DNA of 64,000 bases, taken from the NCBI RefSeq assembly GCF_041435335.1, contig NZ_CP108430.1:8466001-8530000 (forward strand), in the 5' to 3' direction. How positions within the stretch are numbered: position 1 is the stretch's first letter; every line of letters starts with the position of its first letter. The translations under genes were made by a program, and so were the position numbers. Source of the stretch: Streptomyces sp. NBC_01283 (GTDB lineage: Bacteria; Actinomycetota; Actinomycetes; Streptomycetales; Streptomycetaceae). Of the stretch, positions 9,001-20,200 are shown in pieces. The notes under the pieces are model-generated. The model ran no database searches. It saw only the letters and a list, made by a program, of their open reading frames with translations, and was not told where the DNA came from.

Positions 9001-12000
9001 CCCCGACGTCCGTCTGAGGGGACTCCTCGTGCACCGCCCGGACGTGGTGGCGCGCGACAGGGCTGAGGTCGTGATCACCGCGCTGCGCCGCGTCCTGGAG
9101 CAGATGGTGGCGGACCCGTCGGCGCCGGTGGGACGGCTCGACATCGTCACCGAGCCCGAAGGGGCCGATTCTGCGGCGAGGGACCGGAATGCGGCCGCGT
9201 CGGACGCGCCCCGCATGACGGCACCGGAACTCTTCGCCGAACAGGCGGCGGCCACACCCGCCGCGGTGGCGGTGGTGGACGGCGGGCGCTCGTTCACGTA
9301 TCGCGATGTGGCTGTCCAAGCAAGTGGTCTGGCTCGGTACTTGACGGACAGGGGAGTGGGGTCGGAGACGCGCGTGGCCGTCCTGGCGGACCGCTCGGCG
9401 GAACTGGTGACCGCGCTCATCGCGGTGTCGGCCGCGGGTGGTGTCTACGTCCCCGTGGACCCCGGGCTCCCCGCCGCGCGGCTGCGCATGCTGCTCGACG
9501 ACGTGGCCCCGCCGGTCCTGGTCTGCGTGCGCCAGACCCGCGACGTGGTGCCGGACGAGTACCCAGGGCAACTGGTGGTCCTGGACGACCCGTCGGTCGT
9601 CCGGACCGTGGCCGCATACGCGGACGGTCCGACGGAAAACGCGCAGGAGCGCGCACCGTTGACCGCGTCCCACGCGGCGTACGTGATCTACACGTCCGGA
9701 TCGACCGGCACCCCCAAGGGCGCGGTCGTCCCCCATGGGGGCCTGCGCAACCTCGTGGACGACCGCATCGAGCGCTACCGCATCGGCGCGGACAGCGCGG
9801 TGCTCCAACTCGTCTCGCCCAGCTTCGACGTCTCCATGTCGGACATCTGGCCGGTCCTGTGCGCGGGCGGCCGGCTGGTCCTCGCACCGCCCGCACGGCG
9901 CCATGCGACCGGCGAGGAACTGGTCGGCCTGATGCGCGCGGAGCGGGTGACGCACGTCGCGATGACCCCGACCCTGCTGGCGCAGCTGCCGCCGGAGGAA
10001 CTGCCCGCGCTGCGCGTCCTGGTCATCGGCGGCGAACCCGTCTCCGACGAACTGCGCGGCCGGTGGTCGGCGAACCGCGAGATCTACAGCGAGTACGGGG
10101 TCACCGAGGCGACGGTCGCCTCGACGGTGAGCCGCGCCCTCGGCGCACACGACGAACCGTCGATAGGCCGACCGGTCGCCAACACCTCCGCCCACGTCCT
10201 TGACGCGTTCCTGCGACCGGTGCCCGCGGGCACGGTGGGCGAGCTGTATGTGGCGGGCGCGGGTCTGGCACGCGGCTACCTGCGGCGGACGAGGCTGACG
10301 GCACGGCGCTTCGTGGCCAGCCCGTTCGCGCACGGCGAGCGCATGTACCGGACCGGGGACCTGGTGCGCAGGACCGGCGCCGGTGACCTCGTCTACGCCG
10401 GCCGGGCCGACGCACAGGTGAAGGTGCGCGGGTTCCGGGTGGAGCTGGGCGAGATCGAGGCGGCCCTCGCCGGACATCCCGCCGTCGGCCGGGCCGTGGT
10501 GATCCTCAAGAAGGACCGGCGGGGGGAGCGGCGCCTGGTCGGCTACGTGGTCGGCACCGGCACCCGGTCCGGACCCGAGGCCGATGTGGAGACGGTGCAC
10601 GGACCGTCGGTACGCGAGTACGCCGCGAAGGCGCTGCCGGACTACATGGTGCCCGCGGCCGTGCTCACCCTCGACACACTGCCGGTCACCCCGAACGGCA
10701 AGATCGACGTCCCGGCCCTGCCCGCCCCCGACTTCGCCGATCACGTCAGGGGCCGGGCTCCGCAGGGCGAGGCGGAGGAGCTCCTCTGCGCCCTGTTCGC
10801 CGAGGTCCTCGGCCTGGAGCGGGTCGGCGCCGACGACAACTTCTTCCGGCTCGGCGGGGATTCGATCAGCTCGATGCAGCTGGTGAGCCGTGCCCGTCGG
10901 GAGGGGGCCTTCTTCAGCGCCCAGGACGTGTTCGAGCACGGCTCACCGGAAGGCCTCGCCCCCGTGGTCAGGCTCGGCGCCGGGCGTGTGTCGGAGCCGG
11001 ACGTGGCCGAGGGCGAGGTGACCTGGACGCCCGTGATGCGCGCCCTGGGCGAGCGCGCCCTCGGCGGCGGCTTCACCCAGTGGGTCGTGATGGGCACGCC
11101 CGCGGGCCTCGGCACCGAAGTCCTCACGGCGGGCCTGGGGGCCGTACTCGACACGCACGACATGCTGCGCGCCCGCGCCGTGGCGGACGGCGACACCGGG
11201 GCACGCCTGGTGGTGGGGGAGCGGGGGTCCGTGGACGCGGCGCGCCTGATCACCCGGATCGACGCGGTGGACGCACTGACGGCCGCCCCGGGCAATCCCG
11301 ACGCCCTGCACGCCTCGGGCGCCCTGGACGACGTGTACGACCTGGACGAGCTCGCGGGGCGCGCCGCGCGCGATGCGGTCCTGCGGCTCGACCCGTTCGC
11401 CGGAGTGATGGTCCAGGCCGTGTGGCTGGACGCGGGCCCGCGGCGCGTCGGCCGACTGGTCCTCGTGGTGCACCACTTGGCGGCCGACGGCGTCTCCTGG
11501 CGCATACTCGCCCCCGACCTGCGCGCCGCGTGCGAGGGGGCGGCCAGGGGGGAGAAGCCCGCGCTCGACCCGGTGGGAACATCCTTCCGGCGCTGGTCCA
11601 GGCTCCTCGTCGAGGAAGCGACCGGCGGGAACCGCGTCGCGGAACTCGGAGGCTGGACCGCCCTCCTGGGCGACCGGGCAGAACCACCGCTCGGCGAACG
11701 GGCCCTCGACCCGGCACGGGACACGGCGGCCGGCATGCGCCACCGGACCTGGACGGTGCCCGCCCACCAGGCGGCGACGCTCGCGGGACCGACACCCGCG
11801 CTCTTCCACTGCGGCGTGCACGAGGTGCTCCTCGCCACGCTGGCCGGAGCGGTCGTCCGGACCCGCCGGGGCGCCGGCGGCGCGGTCCTGATCGACGTCG
11901 AGGGACACGGGCGCAAGCCGGTCGGTGACGCGGATCTGCTGCGTACCGTCGGCTGGTTCACCAGCGTGCACCCCATCCGCCTCGACCTGTCCGGCATCGA

Positions 12001-12556
12001 CGTGACCGGCGCGGCGGCCGGCGGCCCCGCCGTCGGCACGCTCCTGAAGGCCGTCAAGGAGCAGGCGCGGGCGGTCCCCGGCGACGGCCTCGGATACGGA
12101 CTGCTGCGCCACTTGAACCCCGAGACGGGACCGGCGCTCGCCGCGTTGCCGAGCCCGCAGATCGGCTTCAACTACATGGGCCGCTTCCCCGCGGCCGCCG
12201 GGACGGACGCCGTCGGGCCCTGGCAGATGGCGGGCGAAGAGGCGATAGGGAGCTCCACCGCCGACGCCATGCCCGCGACACACACCCTGGAGGCCGGTGC
12301 GACCGTCCGCGACGCCGACGGAGGGCCCGAGCTGACCCTCTCGCTGAGCTGGCACGGCGCGGTCCTCGACGAGGCGGTCGCGGAACGCGTCGGCCACCAC
12401 TGGCTCGACCTGCTCGCGGGCCTGGCCGCACACACCACGGACCCGGCGGCGGGCGGCCACACCCCGTCCGACTTCCCCCTCGTGGAGCTCGCCCAGGACG
12501 AGGTCGAGCAGTTCGAAGCGATGGCAGCAGAGCTCGAAGGAGGGCGTTCGCTGTGA
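6014..12556 (+). CDS. NRPS, modules 1-2: A-PCP / C-A-PCP-E
   Basis: Starts the heptapeptide; the equivalent of complestatin ComA. Domains by rough residue: A1 10-500 (A3 motif at 154, NGKVDR lysine near 489), PCP1 serine near 543 (LGGDSI), C2 615-1060 (HHSLVDG near 753), A2 1068-1570, PCP2 serine near 1613, E2 1670-2180 (HHLAADG near 1820, EGHGRK). The eight pocket residues of A1 read D-V-F-H-L-G-L-L-C-K, the known Hpg code. A2 reads D-V-S-A-V-G-E-V-A-K, an aromatic-type pocket; tryptophan is proposed from the complestatin precedent, not from the code alone. Module 1 lacks an E domain. The GTG start follows AGGGGGA; a TTA codon lies at 7988-7990 in C2. Overlaps the next gene by GTGA. Confidence 0.95.
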   Translation: MESSMVTELIAARVESTPGAVAVEGERTLSYGELWAESGQWAAYLAALGVGRGDRVAVVMERSPDLVALLLGVWRAGAAYLPVDAGSPAPRVTFVIEDAAPAVVLCTRESRSVLPQGAAVQMVDDPRVRAAIAAYDGRDVHTPVGVRDAAYVMYTSGSTGVPKGVAVPHGSVAALVGENGWAVGPDDAVLMHAPHSFDVTLFEVWVPLAAGGRVVIAGPGVVDGRRVREHVRNGVTALHVTAGSFRVMAEESPDCFTGLREVLTGGDVVPPGSVARVREACPDVTVRHLYGPTETTLCATWHVLGPGDQADSVLPIGRPLPRRQAFVLDAELRPVPVGTVGELYVAGPSLAQGYWNRYGPTAERFVACPHAPGERMYRTGDLVRESDAGELLFAGRADSQVKVRGFRVELGEVEAALAAHPAVAQAVVVAREDRQGERRLVGYVVPEDPRAPQDLDPRAVRDTIAETLPEYMVPAAVLTLDSLPVTRNGKVDREALPAPDFAAKVTGRAPRTETEALLCDLMAELLGLERVGTEDSFFELGGDSIMSMQLAARARRVHLFFRAEDVFEHATPEALAAVARSGQQETTGQVHSAGMLVDDLTEDETARLRAAVPGMTDVWPLSPLQEGLLFHATFAEDGPDVYASQRTLALDGPLDVERLRISWRTLLARHAVLRASFHQRDSGQTVQVIADGVELRWREADLSELPQGEVPAEVARLAQAERAEKFDLRAAPLLRLLLIRLGAGRHHQIVTVHHSLVDGWSTDVVFAELSEVYAAGGDGRLLPATASYQEYLTWLARQDREAAREAWRAAFAGADEPTLVAPEDLAGAPVAPDPVPFELSAELTRGVAELARSQGVTLNTVVQGAWAQILARLVGRTDVVFGTPVAGRPADLPGVESAVGLFINTVPVRVSLAADQSVAGMLADLRERQIALMARQHLGLREIRQLAGPGSVFDTLVVFENLPKTSDSAGTGTDLAIRTLGEPEDRGHYPMALIVVPDVRLRGLLVHRPDVVARDRAEVVITALRRVLEQMVADPSAPVGRLDIVTEPEGADSAARDRNAAASDAPRMTAPELFAEQAAATPAAVAVVDGGRSFTYRDVAVQASGLARYLTDRGVGSETRVAVLADRSAELVTALIAVSAAGGVYVPVDPGLPAARLRMLLDDVAPPVLVCVRQTRDVVPDEYPGQLVVLDDPSVVRTVAAYADGPTENAQERAPLTASHAAYVIYTSGSTGTPKGAVVPHGGLRNLVDDRIERYRIGADSAVLQLVSPSFDVSMSDIWPVLCAGGRLVLAPPARRHATGEELVGLMRAERVTHVAMTPTLLAQLPPEELPALRVLVIGGEPVSDELRGRWSANREIYSEYGVTEATVASTVSRALGAHDEPSIGRPVANTSAHVLDAFLRPVPAGTVGELYVAGAGLARGYLRRTRLTARRFVASPFAHGERMYRTGDLVRRTGAGDLVYAGRADAQVKVRGFRVELGEIEAALAGHPAVGRAVVILKKDRRGERRLVGYVVGTGTRSGPEADVETVHGPSVREYAAKALPDYMVPAAVLTLDTLPVTPNGKIDVPALPAPDFADHVRGRAPQGEAEELLCALFAEVLGLERVGADDNFFRLGGDSISSMQLVSRARREGAFFSAQDVFEHGSPEGLAPVVRLGAGRVSEPDVAEGEVTWTPVMRALGERALGGGFTQWVVMGTPAGLGTEVLTAGLGAVLDTHDMLRARAVADGDTGARLVVGERGSVDAARLITRIDAVDALTAAPGNPDALHASGALDDVYDLDELAGRAARDAVLRLDPFAGVMVQAVWLDAGPRRVGRLVLVVHHLAADGVSWRILAPDLRAACEGAARGEKPALDPVGTSFRRWSRLLVEEATGGNRVAELGGWTALLGDRAEPPLGERALDPARDTAAGMRHRTWTVPAHQAATLAGPTPALFHCGVHEVLLATLAGAVVRTRRGAGGAVLIDVEGHGRKPVGDADLLRTVGWFTSVHPIRLDLSGIDVTGAAAGGPAVGTLLKAVKEQARAVPGDGLGYGLLRHLNPETGPALAALPSPQIGFNYMGRFPAAAGTDAVGPWQMAGEEAIGSSTADAMPATHTLEAGATVRDADGGPELTLSLSWHGAVLDEAVAERVGHHWLDLLAGLAAHTTDPAAGGHTPSDFPLVELAQDEVEQFEAMAAELEGGRSL

Positions 12557-15500
12557 AGACCCCCACCCCCGCCACGGGGCACGCGCCCGCCGCCCCTCGA
12601 CCGGCGCCGCAGGCCAAGGGCTCCGCGCTCGCGGAGGTCTGGCCGCTCTCGCCCCTCCAGGAAGGGCTCCTGTTCCACGCCGACTTCACCGGCCAGGGGC
12701 CCGACGTCTACACCGTCCAGAACATCCTGGCGGTCGAAGGCCCCCTGGACGCGGACCGCTTCCGTGCCTCCTGGGAGGCGCTGCTGGCCCGGCACGCGGC
12801 GCTGCGGGCGAGCTTCCAGCGGCGCAAGACGGGCGAGGCCGTGCAGCTGATCACCCGCGAGGTCGTACTGCCGTGGAGCGAGGCCGACGTCTCGGACCTC
12901 CCCGAGGCCGCGGCGAAGGCCGAGACGGAACGCCTGGCCGAAGACGAGCGCGCGCAGCGGATCGACCCGGCGGCGGCTCCCCTGATGCGGCTGCTCCTGA
13001 TCCGCTCCGGCGAGCGCAGGCACCGCCTGGTGATGACGAGCCATCACATCCTGATGGACGGCTGGTCGGCGCCGGTCCTGCTCAACGAGCTCGCCGAGAT
13101 CTACGCGGCGGGCGGCGACGCCTCGGGCCTCAGGCCCGCCACGTCCTACCGGGAGTACCTGGCCTGGCTCTCCCGGCAGGACAAGGAAGCCGCGCGCGCC
13201 GCCTGGAAGGCGGAGCTGGCCGGAGCGGACGACCCGACACAGGTCGTGGGCCCCGCGAACCCGGCACGCGCCGGCACACCTCCGAAGAAACGCTCCGCCC
13301 ACCTCGCCGGGGAGACGACCGAGGCGCTCGCCGCCCTGGCCCGCGCCCACGGTCTGACGATGAACACCGTCGTGCAGGGTGCGTGGGCGCTGGTGCTCGC
13401 CCGCCTGGCCGGACGCACGGACGTGGTGTTCGGCGCGACGGTGGCGGGCCGTCCCCCGGAGCTGCCGGGCGCCGATTCCATGATCGGCCTGTTCATCAAC
13501 ACGCTGCCGGTGCGGGTCCGTCTTGACGGCTCGCAGCCGCTGCTCGACCTGCTGCGCGAGCTGCAGGACCGCCAGTCCGCGCTGCTGGCCCACCAGCACC
13601 TCGGCCTCCCGGAGATCCAGCAGCTCGCCGGTCCCGGCGCGGGCTTCGACACCCTCCTCGTGTACGAGAACTACCCCCGCCCGCCCGCTGAGGCGCCCAC
13701 ACCCGACGCGATCTCCCTCGCCACGGAGTCGTCGCGCCAGGCGACCCACTACCCGCTGTCCATCGGCATCGCTCCCGGTGAGCGCCTGCGGGTGGACGTG
13801 ACGTACCAACCCGACCTGGTGGACGACGTGGTGGGCGACGCTCTGGGCGGGCTGCTGATACGGGTGCTGGAACGCCTGGTGACGGATCCGTCCGTGGCGG
13901 TCGGGCGCGTCGGTGTGGCGGACGCGCTGCCCGAGCCCGGCGCGGTGTCCCCTTCGGTGGATGAGTCGGTGCCTCGGCTGATCGCGAGGCGGGTGGCGGA
14001 GTCACCGGACGCGGTGGCCGTGCAAGGCGAACAGGCAACCTCGTACAGGGAGTTGTGGAATCGCGCGGGCCGTTGGACGACGCATCTGGTGTCCCTGGGC
14101 GTGCGGCGGGGTGACCGTGTCGCGGTGGTGATGGAACGGTCGCCGGACTTGGTGGCCGTGCTCCTGGGCGTGTGGCGGGCGGGTGCCGCCTATGTGCCGG
14201 TGGACGTGGGTTCACCGGCGGAGCGGGTGGCCTTCGTGCTGGCGGACGCGGCTCCGGCGGCGGTGGTGTGCACGACGGAGAGCCGGCGCGTGCTGCCGGA
14301 GAAGACCGCCGGGAGCCTGGTGGTGGCGGACGACCCGCAGGTCACCGAGGCATTGGCCACCGCTGAGGGCGCGGAGTTCGCCGCACCGGTGGCCGCGCAG
14401 GACGTGGCGTACGTGATGTACACGTCGGGGTCGACCGGTATCCCCAAAGGCGTGGCGGTGCCGCACGGCAGCGTGGCGTCGCTGGTGGGGGAGCGGAGCT
14501 GGGCGGTGGGCGCGGCGGACGCGGTCCTGATGCACGCCCCGCACGCCTTCGACGTGTCGCTCTACGAGCTGTGGGTCCCCCTTGCCGCCGGTGGCCGCGT
14601 GGTGCTTGCGGGGCCCGGCGTCGTCGACGCCCAGCAGGTGCGCGAGCACGTGCGGGGCGGCGTCACGGCGCTGCACCTGACCGCCGGCTCGTTCCGGGTG
14701 CTCGCGGAGGAGGCCCCGGACAGCTTTGTGGGACTGCGTGAGGTCCTGACCGGCGGTGACGTGGTCCCGGCCGCATCGGTGGGGAGGGTCCGGAAGGCGT
14801 GCCCCGCGGTCACGGTCCGCCATATGTACGGGCCTACGGAGACGACGCTCTGTGCGACCTGGCACGTGCTGCGGCCGGGCGGCGCGATGGACGCCGTACT
14901 CCCGATCGGACACCCGCTGCCCCATCGCCGCACACTCGTCCTGGACGCGTTCCTCCAGCCCCTGCCCGCGGGCGTGACCGGTGAACTCTACGTGGCGGGC
15001 GCCGGGTTGGCGCAGAGCTACTGGGACAGCCCCGGTGCGACGGCCGACCGGTTCGTGGCCTGCCCGTACGCCCCCGGCGAGCGGATGTACCGCACCGGCG
15101 ACCTGGTGCGCGAGAGCGAGGCCGGTGAGCTCCTGTTCGTCGGCCGCGCGGACACGCAGGTCAAGGTGCGTGGATACCGCGTCGAGCTGGGCGAGGTGGA
15201 GGCAGCCCTGGCCGCCCACTCCGCCGTGGCCCAGGCGGTCGTCGTCGCACGGGAAGACGGCCCGGGAGAGCGCCGGCTCGTCGGCTACGTCGTCCCGGAC
15301 GGCCGGACGGCGGACCCCCGGACGGGAGCCCCCCGGGCAGTGGACCCCCTGCTCCTCCGCGAGGACGTCGCCCGGACGCTGCCCGACTACATGGTGCCCG
15401 CCGTCGTACTCGTCCTGGACGCCCTGCCGGTGACCCGCAACGGCAAGGTCGACCGCGCTGCCCTGCCCGCGCCCGACTTCGCCGAACGCGTCACGGGACG

Positions 15501-17196
15501 CGAGCCGCGGAGCGAGGCCGAGGAGACTCTGTGCGGCTTGTTCGCCGAGGTGCTCGGCCTGGAGCGGGTCGGCGTCGAGGACAGCTTCTTCGAGCTGGGC
15601 GGCGACTCGATCATGTCGATGCAGCTCGCCGCGCGGGCCCGCCGCGTGGACCTGCTCTTCAAGGCGCAGGACGTCTTCGAACACGAAACACCTGCCGGGC
15701 TCGCGGCAGTCTGCGGACTTGCGGAAGCTGCGCCCACGACGCCGGACGTGAGTGTGGGCGATGTGCCCTGGACGCCCGTGATGCGGGAGCTCGGCGCGTC
15801 GTCCGTCCGCCCGAAGTTCGCCCAGTGGGCGATCGTGGGCGCTCCCTCCGGCCTCGAACGGCACGTCCTGGCCGCCGCGTTGGGCGCGGTCGTGGACACC
15901 CATGACGTGCTCCGCGCGCGGGTGGTCCCGGACGAGGCGGGGCCGCGGCTCGTCGTGCACGAGCCGGGCTCGCTGGATGCCGGTGAGCTGATCACCCGCG
16001 TCAACGCGACCTATGCGGTGGCAGGCACCCTCGACGACATCGCGGACGAGGCGGCACAGGAAGCCGCAGAGCGTCTCGACCCGTCGGCGGGCGTCATGCT
16101 CCAGGTGGCGTGGGTGGACGCAGGGCCGGGCCGAGTCGGCCGACTGGCCTTCGTGGTGCATCATTTGGCGGTGGACGCCGTCTCCTGGCGGATCCTGGTG
16201 CCGGACCTGAAGGCCGCGTGCGAAGCGGTGACGGCCGGCCGGGAGCCTCGACTCGACCCGGTGGGCACCTCCTTCCGGCACTGGTCCAGGCTGCTGGTCC
16301 AGCGGGCGGCCGAGGAGGCCCGGGTCGCCGAACTCGCTCAGTGGCAGGCCCTGTTGGAGCCGGGGGAACCCTCTCTCGCAGAACGGGAGTTGGACGCGGA
16401 CCGCGACACCGCCGCGACCATGCGCCGTCGTTCGTGGACCGTGACGGCGGAGCGGGCCGCTGTTTTGGTGGGTCGGACGCCGACGGTTTTCCACTGTGGG
16501 GTGCATGAGGTGCTGCTGTCGGCGCTGGTGGGTGCGGTGGCGCTGTGGCGGCGGGAGGCGGCTCCGGGTGTCCTGGTGGATGTGGAAGGGCATGGCCGTG
16601 TGCAGGTGGGTGAGGTGGATCTGTCGCGTACGGTCGGCTGGTTCACCAGCGTGCATCCGGTGCGTTTCGATGTCGGCGCCGTTGATGTCGGCCAGGTGGC
16701 GGCGGGTGGTCGGGCGGCCGGGGTGCTGCTGAAGGCGGTCAAGGAGCAGGCGCGGGCGATACCGGGCGACGGGCTCGGTTTCGGGCTCCTGCGCCACCTC
16801 AACCCGGACACGGCACCGCTGCTGGCAGCCTTGCCGCGCCCGCAGATCGGCTTCAACTACCTGGGCCGCTTCACCGCCGACGCGGCGGGAACCTCGATCG
16901 GCGGTTCACTCGACCCGGCCATGCCCGCCACCCACACGATCGAAGCGGGCGCGGCCGTCGTCGACACGGCCGCGGGCCCCAGGGTGACCCTCACGCTCGG
17001 CTGGGCCGCCGAGCTCCTCGACGAGGCGGCGACGGAACGCCTCGGCCGGCTCTGGCTCGACCTGCTCGGGGGTCTCGCCGCCCACACGGCCGACCCATCC
17101 GCGGGCGGACACACGTCATCCGACTTCCCGCTCCTCGACCTCGCGCAGGACGAAGTCGACGAGCTCGAAGCCGGTTTCGCCGACGGCATCCCGTAG
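12553..17196 (+). CDS. NRPS, module 3: C-A-PCP-E
   Basis: Adds residue 3; the equivalent of complestatin ComB. Domains by rough residue: C 29-460 (HHILMDG near 163), A 473-985 (A3 near 622), PCP serine near 1016, E 1073-1547. The pocket reads D-V-Y-H-L-G-M-L-C-K, a close variant of the Hpg code. The E domain is odd on two counts. The histidine motif reads HHLAVDA instead of HHLAVDG, and 11 residues present in the other four E domains of this cluster (the stretch after RFTADAA) are missing. Upstream of that gap its DNA is almost identical to the module 4 E domain. Activity of this E domain is therefore doubtful. The GTG start overlaps the stop of the previous gene and is preceded by AAGGAGGG. 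Confidence 0.94.
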   Translation: MKTPTPATGHAPAAPRPAPQAKGSALAEVWPLSPLQEGLLFHADFTGQGPDVYTVQNILAVEGPLDADRFRASWEALLARHAALRASFQRRKTGEAVQLITREVVLPWSEADVSDLPEAAAKAETERLAEDERAQRIDPAAAPLMRLLLIRSGERRHRLVMTSHHILMDGWSAPVLLNELAEIYAAGGDASGLRPATSYREYLAWLSRQDKEAARAAWKAELAGADDPTQVVGPANPARAGTPPKKRSAHLAGETTEALAALARAHGLTMNTVVQGAWALVLARLAGRTDVVFGATVAGRPPELPGADSMIGLFINTLPVRVRLDGSQPLLDLLRELQDRQSALLAHQHLGLPEIQQLAGPGAGFDTLLVYENYPRPPAEAPTPDAISLATESSRQATHYPLSIGIAPGERLRVDVTYQPDLVDDVVGDALGGLLIRVLERLVTDPSVAVGRVGVADALPEPGAVSPSVDESVPRLIARRVAESPDAVAVQGEQATSYRELWNRAGRWTTHLVSLGVRRGDRVAVVMERSPDLVAVLLGVWRAGAAYVPVDVGSPAERVAFVLADAAPAAVVCTTESRRVLPEKTAGSLVVADDPQVTEALATAEGAEFAAPVAAQDVAYVMYTSGSTGIPKGVAVPHGSVASLVGERSWAVGAADAVLMHAPHAFDVSLYELWVPLAAGGRVVLAGPGVVDAQQVREHVRGGVTALHLTAGSFRVLAEEAPDSFVGLREVLTGGDVVPAASVGRVRKACPAVTVRHMYGPTETTLCATWHVLRPGGAMDAVLPIGHPLPHRRTLVLDAFLQPLPAGVTGELYVAGAGLAQSYWDSPGATADRFVACPYAPGERMYRTGDLVRESEAGELLFVGRADTQVKVRGYRVELGEVEAALAAHSAVAQAVVVAREDGPGERRLVGYVVPDGRTADPRTGAPRAVDPLLLREDVARTLPDYMVPAVVLVLDALPVTRNGKVDRAALPAPDFAERVTGREPRSEAEETLCGLFAEVLGLERVGVEDSFFELGGDSIMSMQLAARARRVDLLFKAQDVFEHETPAGLAAVCGLAEAAPTTPDVSVGDVPWTPVMRELGASSVRPKFAQWAIVGAPSGLERHVLAAALGAVVDTHDVLRARVVPDEAGPRLVVHEPGSLDAGELITRVNATYAVAGTLDDIADEAAQEAAERLDPSAGVMLQVAWVDAGPGRVGRLAFVVHHLAVDAVSWRILVPDLKAACEAVTAGREPRLDPVGTSFRHWSRLLVQRAAEEARVAELAQWQALLEPGEPSLAERELDADRDTAATMRRRSWTVTAERAAVLVGRTPTVFHCGVHEVLLSALVGAVALWRREAAPGVLVDVEGHGRVQVGEVDLSRTVGWFTSVHPVRFDVGAVDVGQVAAGGRAAGVLLKAVKEQARAIPGDGLGFGLLRHLNPDTAPLLAALPRPQIGFNYLGRFTADAAGTSIGGSLDPAMPATHTIEAGAAVVDTAAGPRVTLTLGWAAELLDEAATERLGRLWLDLLGGLAAHTADPSAGGHTSSDFPLLDLAQDEVDELEAGFADGIP
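16405..16888 (+). repeat. Near-identical E-domain tract, copy 1 (module 3)
   Basis: This tract matches 21095-21578 at a constant offset of 4690 bp. Over the first ~405 bp I count about five single-base differences, mostly synonymous. After a short divergent stretch (around 16812-16832) identity resumes to the end. The codon usage here is softer (more T-ending codons) than in the flanking sequence. Confidence 0.85.
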
Positions 17197-17296
17197 CCGT
17201 CATGCCCGGCCCCGGTCCCACTCCCGCCCCTGAATCCGCACGCAAATCCGCACGCAGCAATGCGCTACGCAGCAACTCGCTCTGAGGAGAGAAGCG
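17197..17296. repeat. Inter-NRPS spacer with short direct repeats
   Basis: Contains the repeated unit AATCCGCACGC twice in tandem and two ACGCAGCAA units before the ribosome site GAGGAGAGAAG. The last 30 bases and the first codons of the next gene closely resemble the region before the fourth NRPS gene (31270-31320), which points to duplication of a gene 5' end. Confidence 0.6.
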
Positions 17297-20200
17297 ATGA
17301 CCCGATCCCTTGTCGAGGACGTGTGGCCGCTGTCGCCACTGCAGGAAGGGCTGCTCTTCCACGCCGCCTTCGACAGCGAGGGTCCCGACGTCTACCAGGG
17401 GCAGCGGCTGCTCGAACTGACCGGCCCACTGGACGCGGACCGGCTGCGGGCCTCATGGCAGGCACTCCTCGCCCGGCACGCCGCCCTGCGGGCGAGCTTC
17501 CGCAGGCGCAGGACCGGCGAGGCGGTGCAGGTCATCGCGCGCGACGTCGAACTGCCGTGGCGTGCGGCCGACCTCTCCGGGCTCCCGGAAGAGGCCGCGT
17601 CGGCCGAGGCGGACCGGCTCGCGGGCCGGGAACGTGCCGAGCGGTTCGACCTGGCGAAGGCGCCCCTGCTGCGGCTCCTGCTGATCCGGATCGGCGTCGA
17701 ACGGCACTGCCTGGTCGTCACGAGCCACCACGTCCTGATGGACGGCTGGTCCATGCCGGTGCTGCTCGGTGAACTCTCGGCGGCCTATGCGGCGGGCGGC
17801 GACACCTCGGGGCTCCCACCCGTGACGTCCTACCGGGAGTACCTGGGCTGGCTCGGCCGCCAGGACAAGGAGGCGGCGCGGGCCGCCTGGCGGGCGGAAC
17901 TGGATGGCGCGGACGGGCCGACGCTGGTCGCGCCCGAGGATCCCGGCCGCTCGCCGCTTCCCCCGGAGAGCCTCATCGACGAGTTCCCCGCGGAACTGGC
18001 CGGGGGCCTGGTGCGGTTCGCCCGAACCCATGGGCTGACGGTGAACACCGTGGTGCAGGGCGCGTGGGCGCTGGTCCTCGCGCGGCTCGCCGGGCGCACG
18101 GACGTCGTGTTCGGCGCCACCGTGGCGGGCCGGCCGATGGAACTGCCGGGCGTCGAGTCGATGGTCGGCCTGTTCATCAACACGCTGCCGGTACGCGTCC
18201 GCCTCGACGCCGATCAGCCGGTCGCCCGGATGTTCGCCGAACTGCAGGAACGTCAGTCCTCCTTGATGGCTCATCAGCACCTCGGGCTGCCCGAGGTGCA
18301 GGGGCTCGCCGACTCCGGAGGCGCGGTCTTCGACACCCTCGTGGTGTACGAGAACTATCCGAGCCCGCCCGCCGAGCCCCCGTCCCCTGACACCTTCGGC
18401 GTGCGTGTCGCCGTCGGTCAGGAGACCGCGCACTATCCCTTCACGCTGGTGGTGGCGCCCGACGGTGAGCGGATGCTCTGCAAGCTCGACTACCGCCCCG
18501 ACCTGTTCGACCGCGAGACCGCCGACGCGGTGTTCGCGTGGCTGGTGCGGGTGCTGGAACAGGTGGTGGCGGATCCGGCCGTCCTCGTGGGACGGATCGG
18601 GGTGCTCGCGGCGCCGGAGCGCGGCCTGGTCGTGGAGGGATGGGGCGGCACGGCGGGTGAGGTGCCGGGCGGCCTGGTGCCGGAGCTGGTGGCCGGACGC
18701 GTGGCAGCGGCGCCGGGCGCACCGGCCGTCGAGGGTGAACGGTCCTTCTCGTACGGGGAGTTGTGGGCGGAGTCCGGGCGCTGGGCCCGGTATCTGTCGG
18801 GCACGGGGGTGCGGCGCGGTGACCGCGTCGCGGTCGTCATGGAGCGGTCGGCCGAGCTGCTGCCCATCCTGCTGGGAGTGTGGCGGGCGGGCGCCGCCTA
18901 TGTGCCGGTCGACGCGGGCTCGCCGCCGGAGCGCGTGGGCTTCGTCCTTGAGGACTCGGCCCCCGTCGTCGTGCTGTGCACGGAGAGGACCCGACCCGTC
19001 GTTCCACACGGTCCTGAGCCGGTCGTGGTCGACGACCCGCGCGTGCTGGGAGCCGTGCGCGCCGCGTCCGCTGCCGCCGATTCGCCGGTGCTCGTGGGTG
19101 CGGACGACGTGGCGTACGTGATGTACACGTCGGGTTCCACGGGTGTGCCCAAGGGTGTGGCCGTGTCGCACGGCAGTGTCGTCGCCCTGGTGGGGGAGCG
19201 CGGCTGGTCCGTGGGCGCGGACGACGCGGTCCTGATGCACGCCCCGCACGCCTTCGACGTGTCGCTCTTCGAGGTGTGGGTCCCGCTGGCCGCCGGGGGC
19301 CGTGTGGTCGTCGCCGGGCCGGGCGCGGTGGATGCCGAACAGGTGAAGGAGCACGTGGCCCGCGGGGTCACGTCCGTGCATCTGACCGCCGGTTCGTTCC
19401 GCGTACTGGCAGGGGAGTCGCCCGAGTGCTTCACCGGCCTGCGCGAGGTCCTGACGGGCGGGGACGTGGTTCCCGTCGGTGCCGTTGCCCGGGTGCGCGA
19501 GGCCTGCCCCGATGTGGTCGTACGGCATCTGTACGGGCCGACCGAGGTGACCCTGTGCGCGACCTGGCGGCTCTGGGGCCCGGACGACGCCGTCGGGTCG
19601 GTGCTGCCCATCGGCCGCCCCCTGGGCAACCGGCGGGTGTTCGTCCTCGACGCGTTCCTCCAGCCGGTCCCTTCGGGAGTGACCGGGGAGCTGTATGTGG
19701 CGGGCGAGGGCCTGGCCCAGGGGTACTGGGGCCGCGCCGAGCTGACGGCGGAACGCTTCGTGGCCTGCCCGTTCGTACCGGCCGGGCGGATGTACCGCAC
19801 CGGAGACCTGGTGCGCTGGTCCGACACCGGTGAGCTGCTCTTCGTCGGCCGTGCGGACGCGCAGGTCAAGGTGCGCGGGTTCCGGGTGGAGCTCGGCGAG
19901 GTGGAGGCGGCTCTTGCCGCGCACCCTGCGGTGGCGCAAGCGGTCGTGGTCGCCCGTGAGGACGGTCCCGGCGAGCGCCGACTGGTCGGCTACGTCGTAC
20001 CCGAAAGCCCTGAGGGCCTGGACCCCGAACTCGTCCGCGCCCATGTGGCCAGGACGCTCCCCGACTACATGGTTCCGGCCGCCGTGCTCCCCCTGACCGA
20101 GCTTCCCGTCACCCGCAACGGCAAGGTCGACCACAAGGCCCTGCCCGCCCCCGACTTCGCGGCACGGGCCACGGGGCGCGCACCCCGTACGGAGACCGAG

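Noticed and set aside
8276..10939. 887-residue antisense open frame under the first NRPS gene
   Set aside because: Same shadow effect; the sense strand carries clear A, PCP, C and E motifs throughout.
17197..17296. Possible CRISPR-like repeat array in the NRPS spacers
   Set aside because: Units are short, adjacent and without unique spacers; simple tandem duplication.
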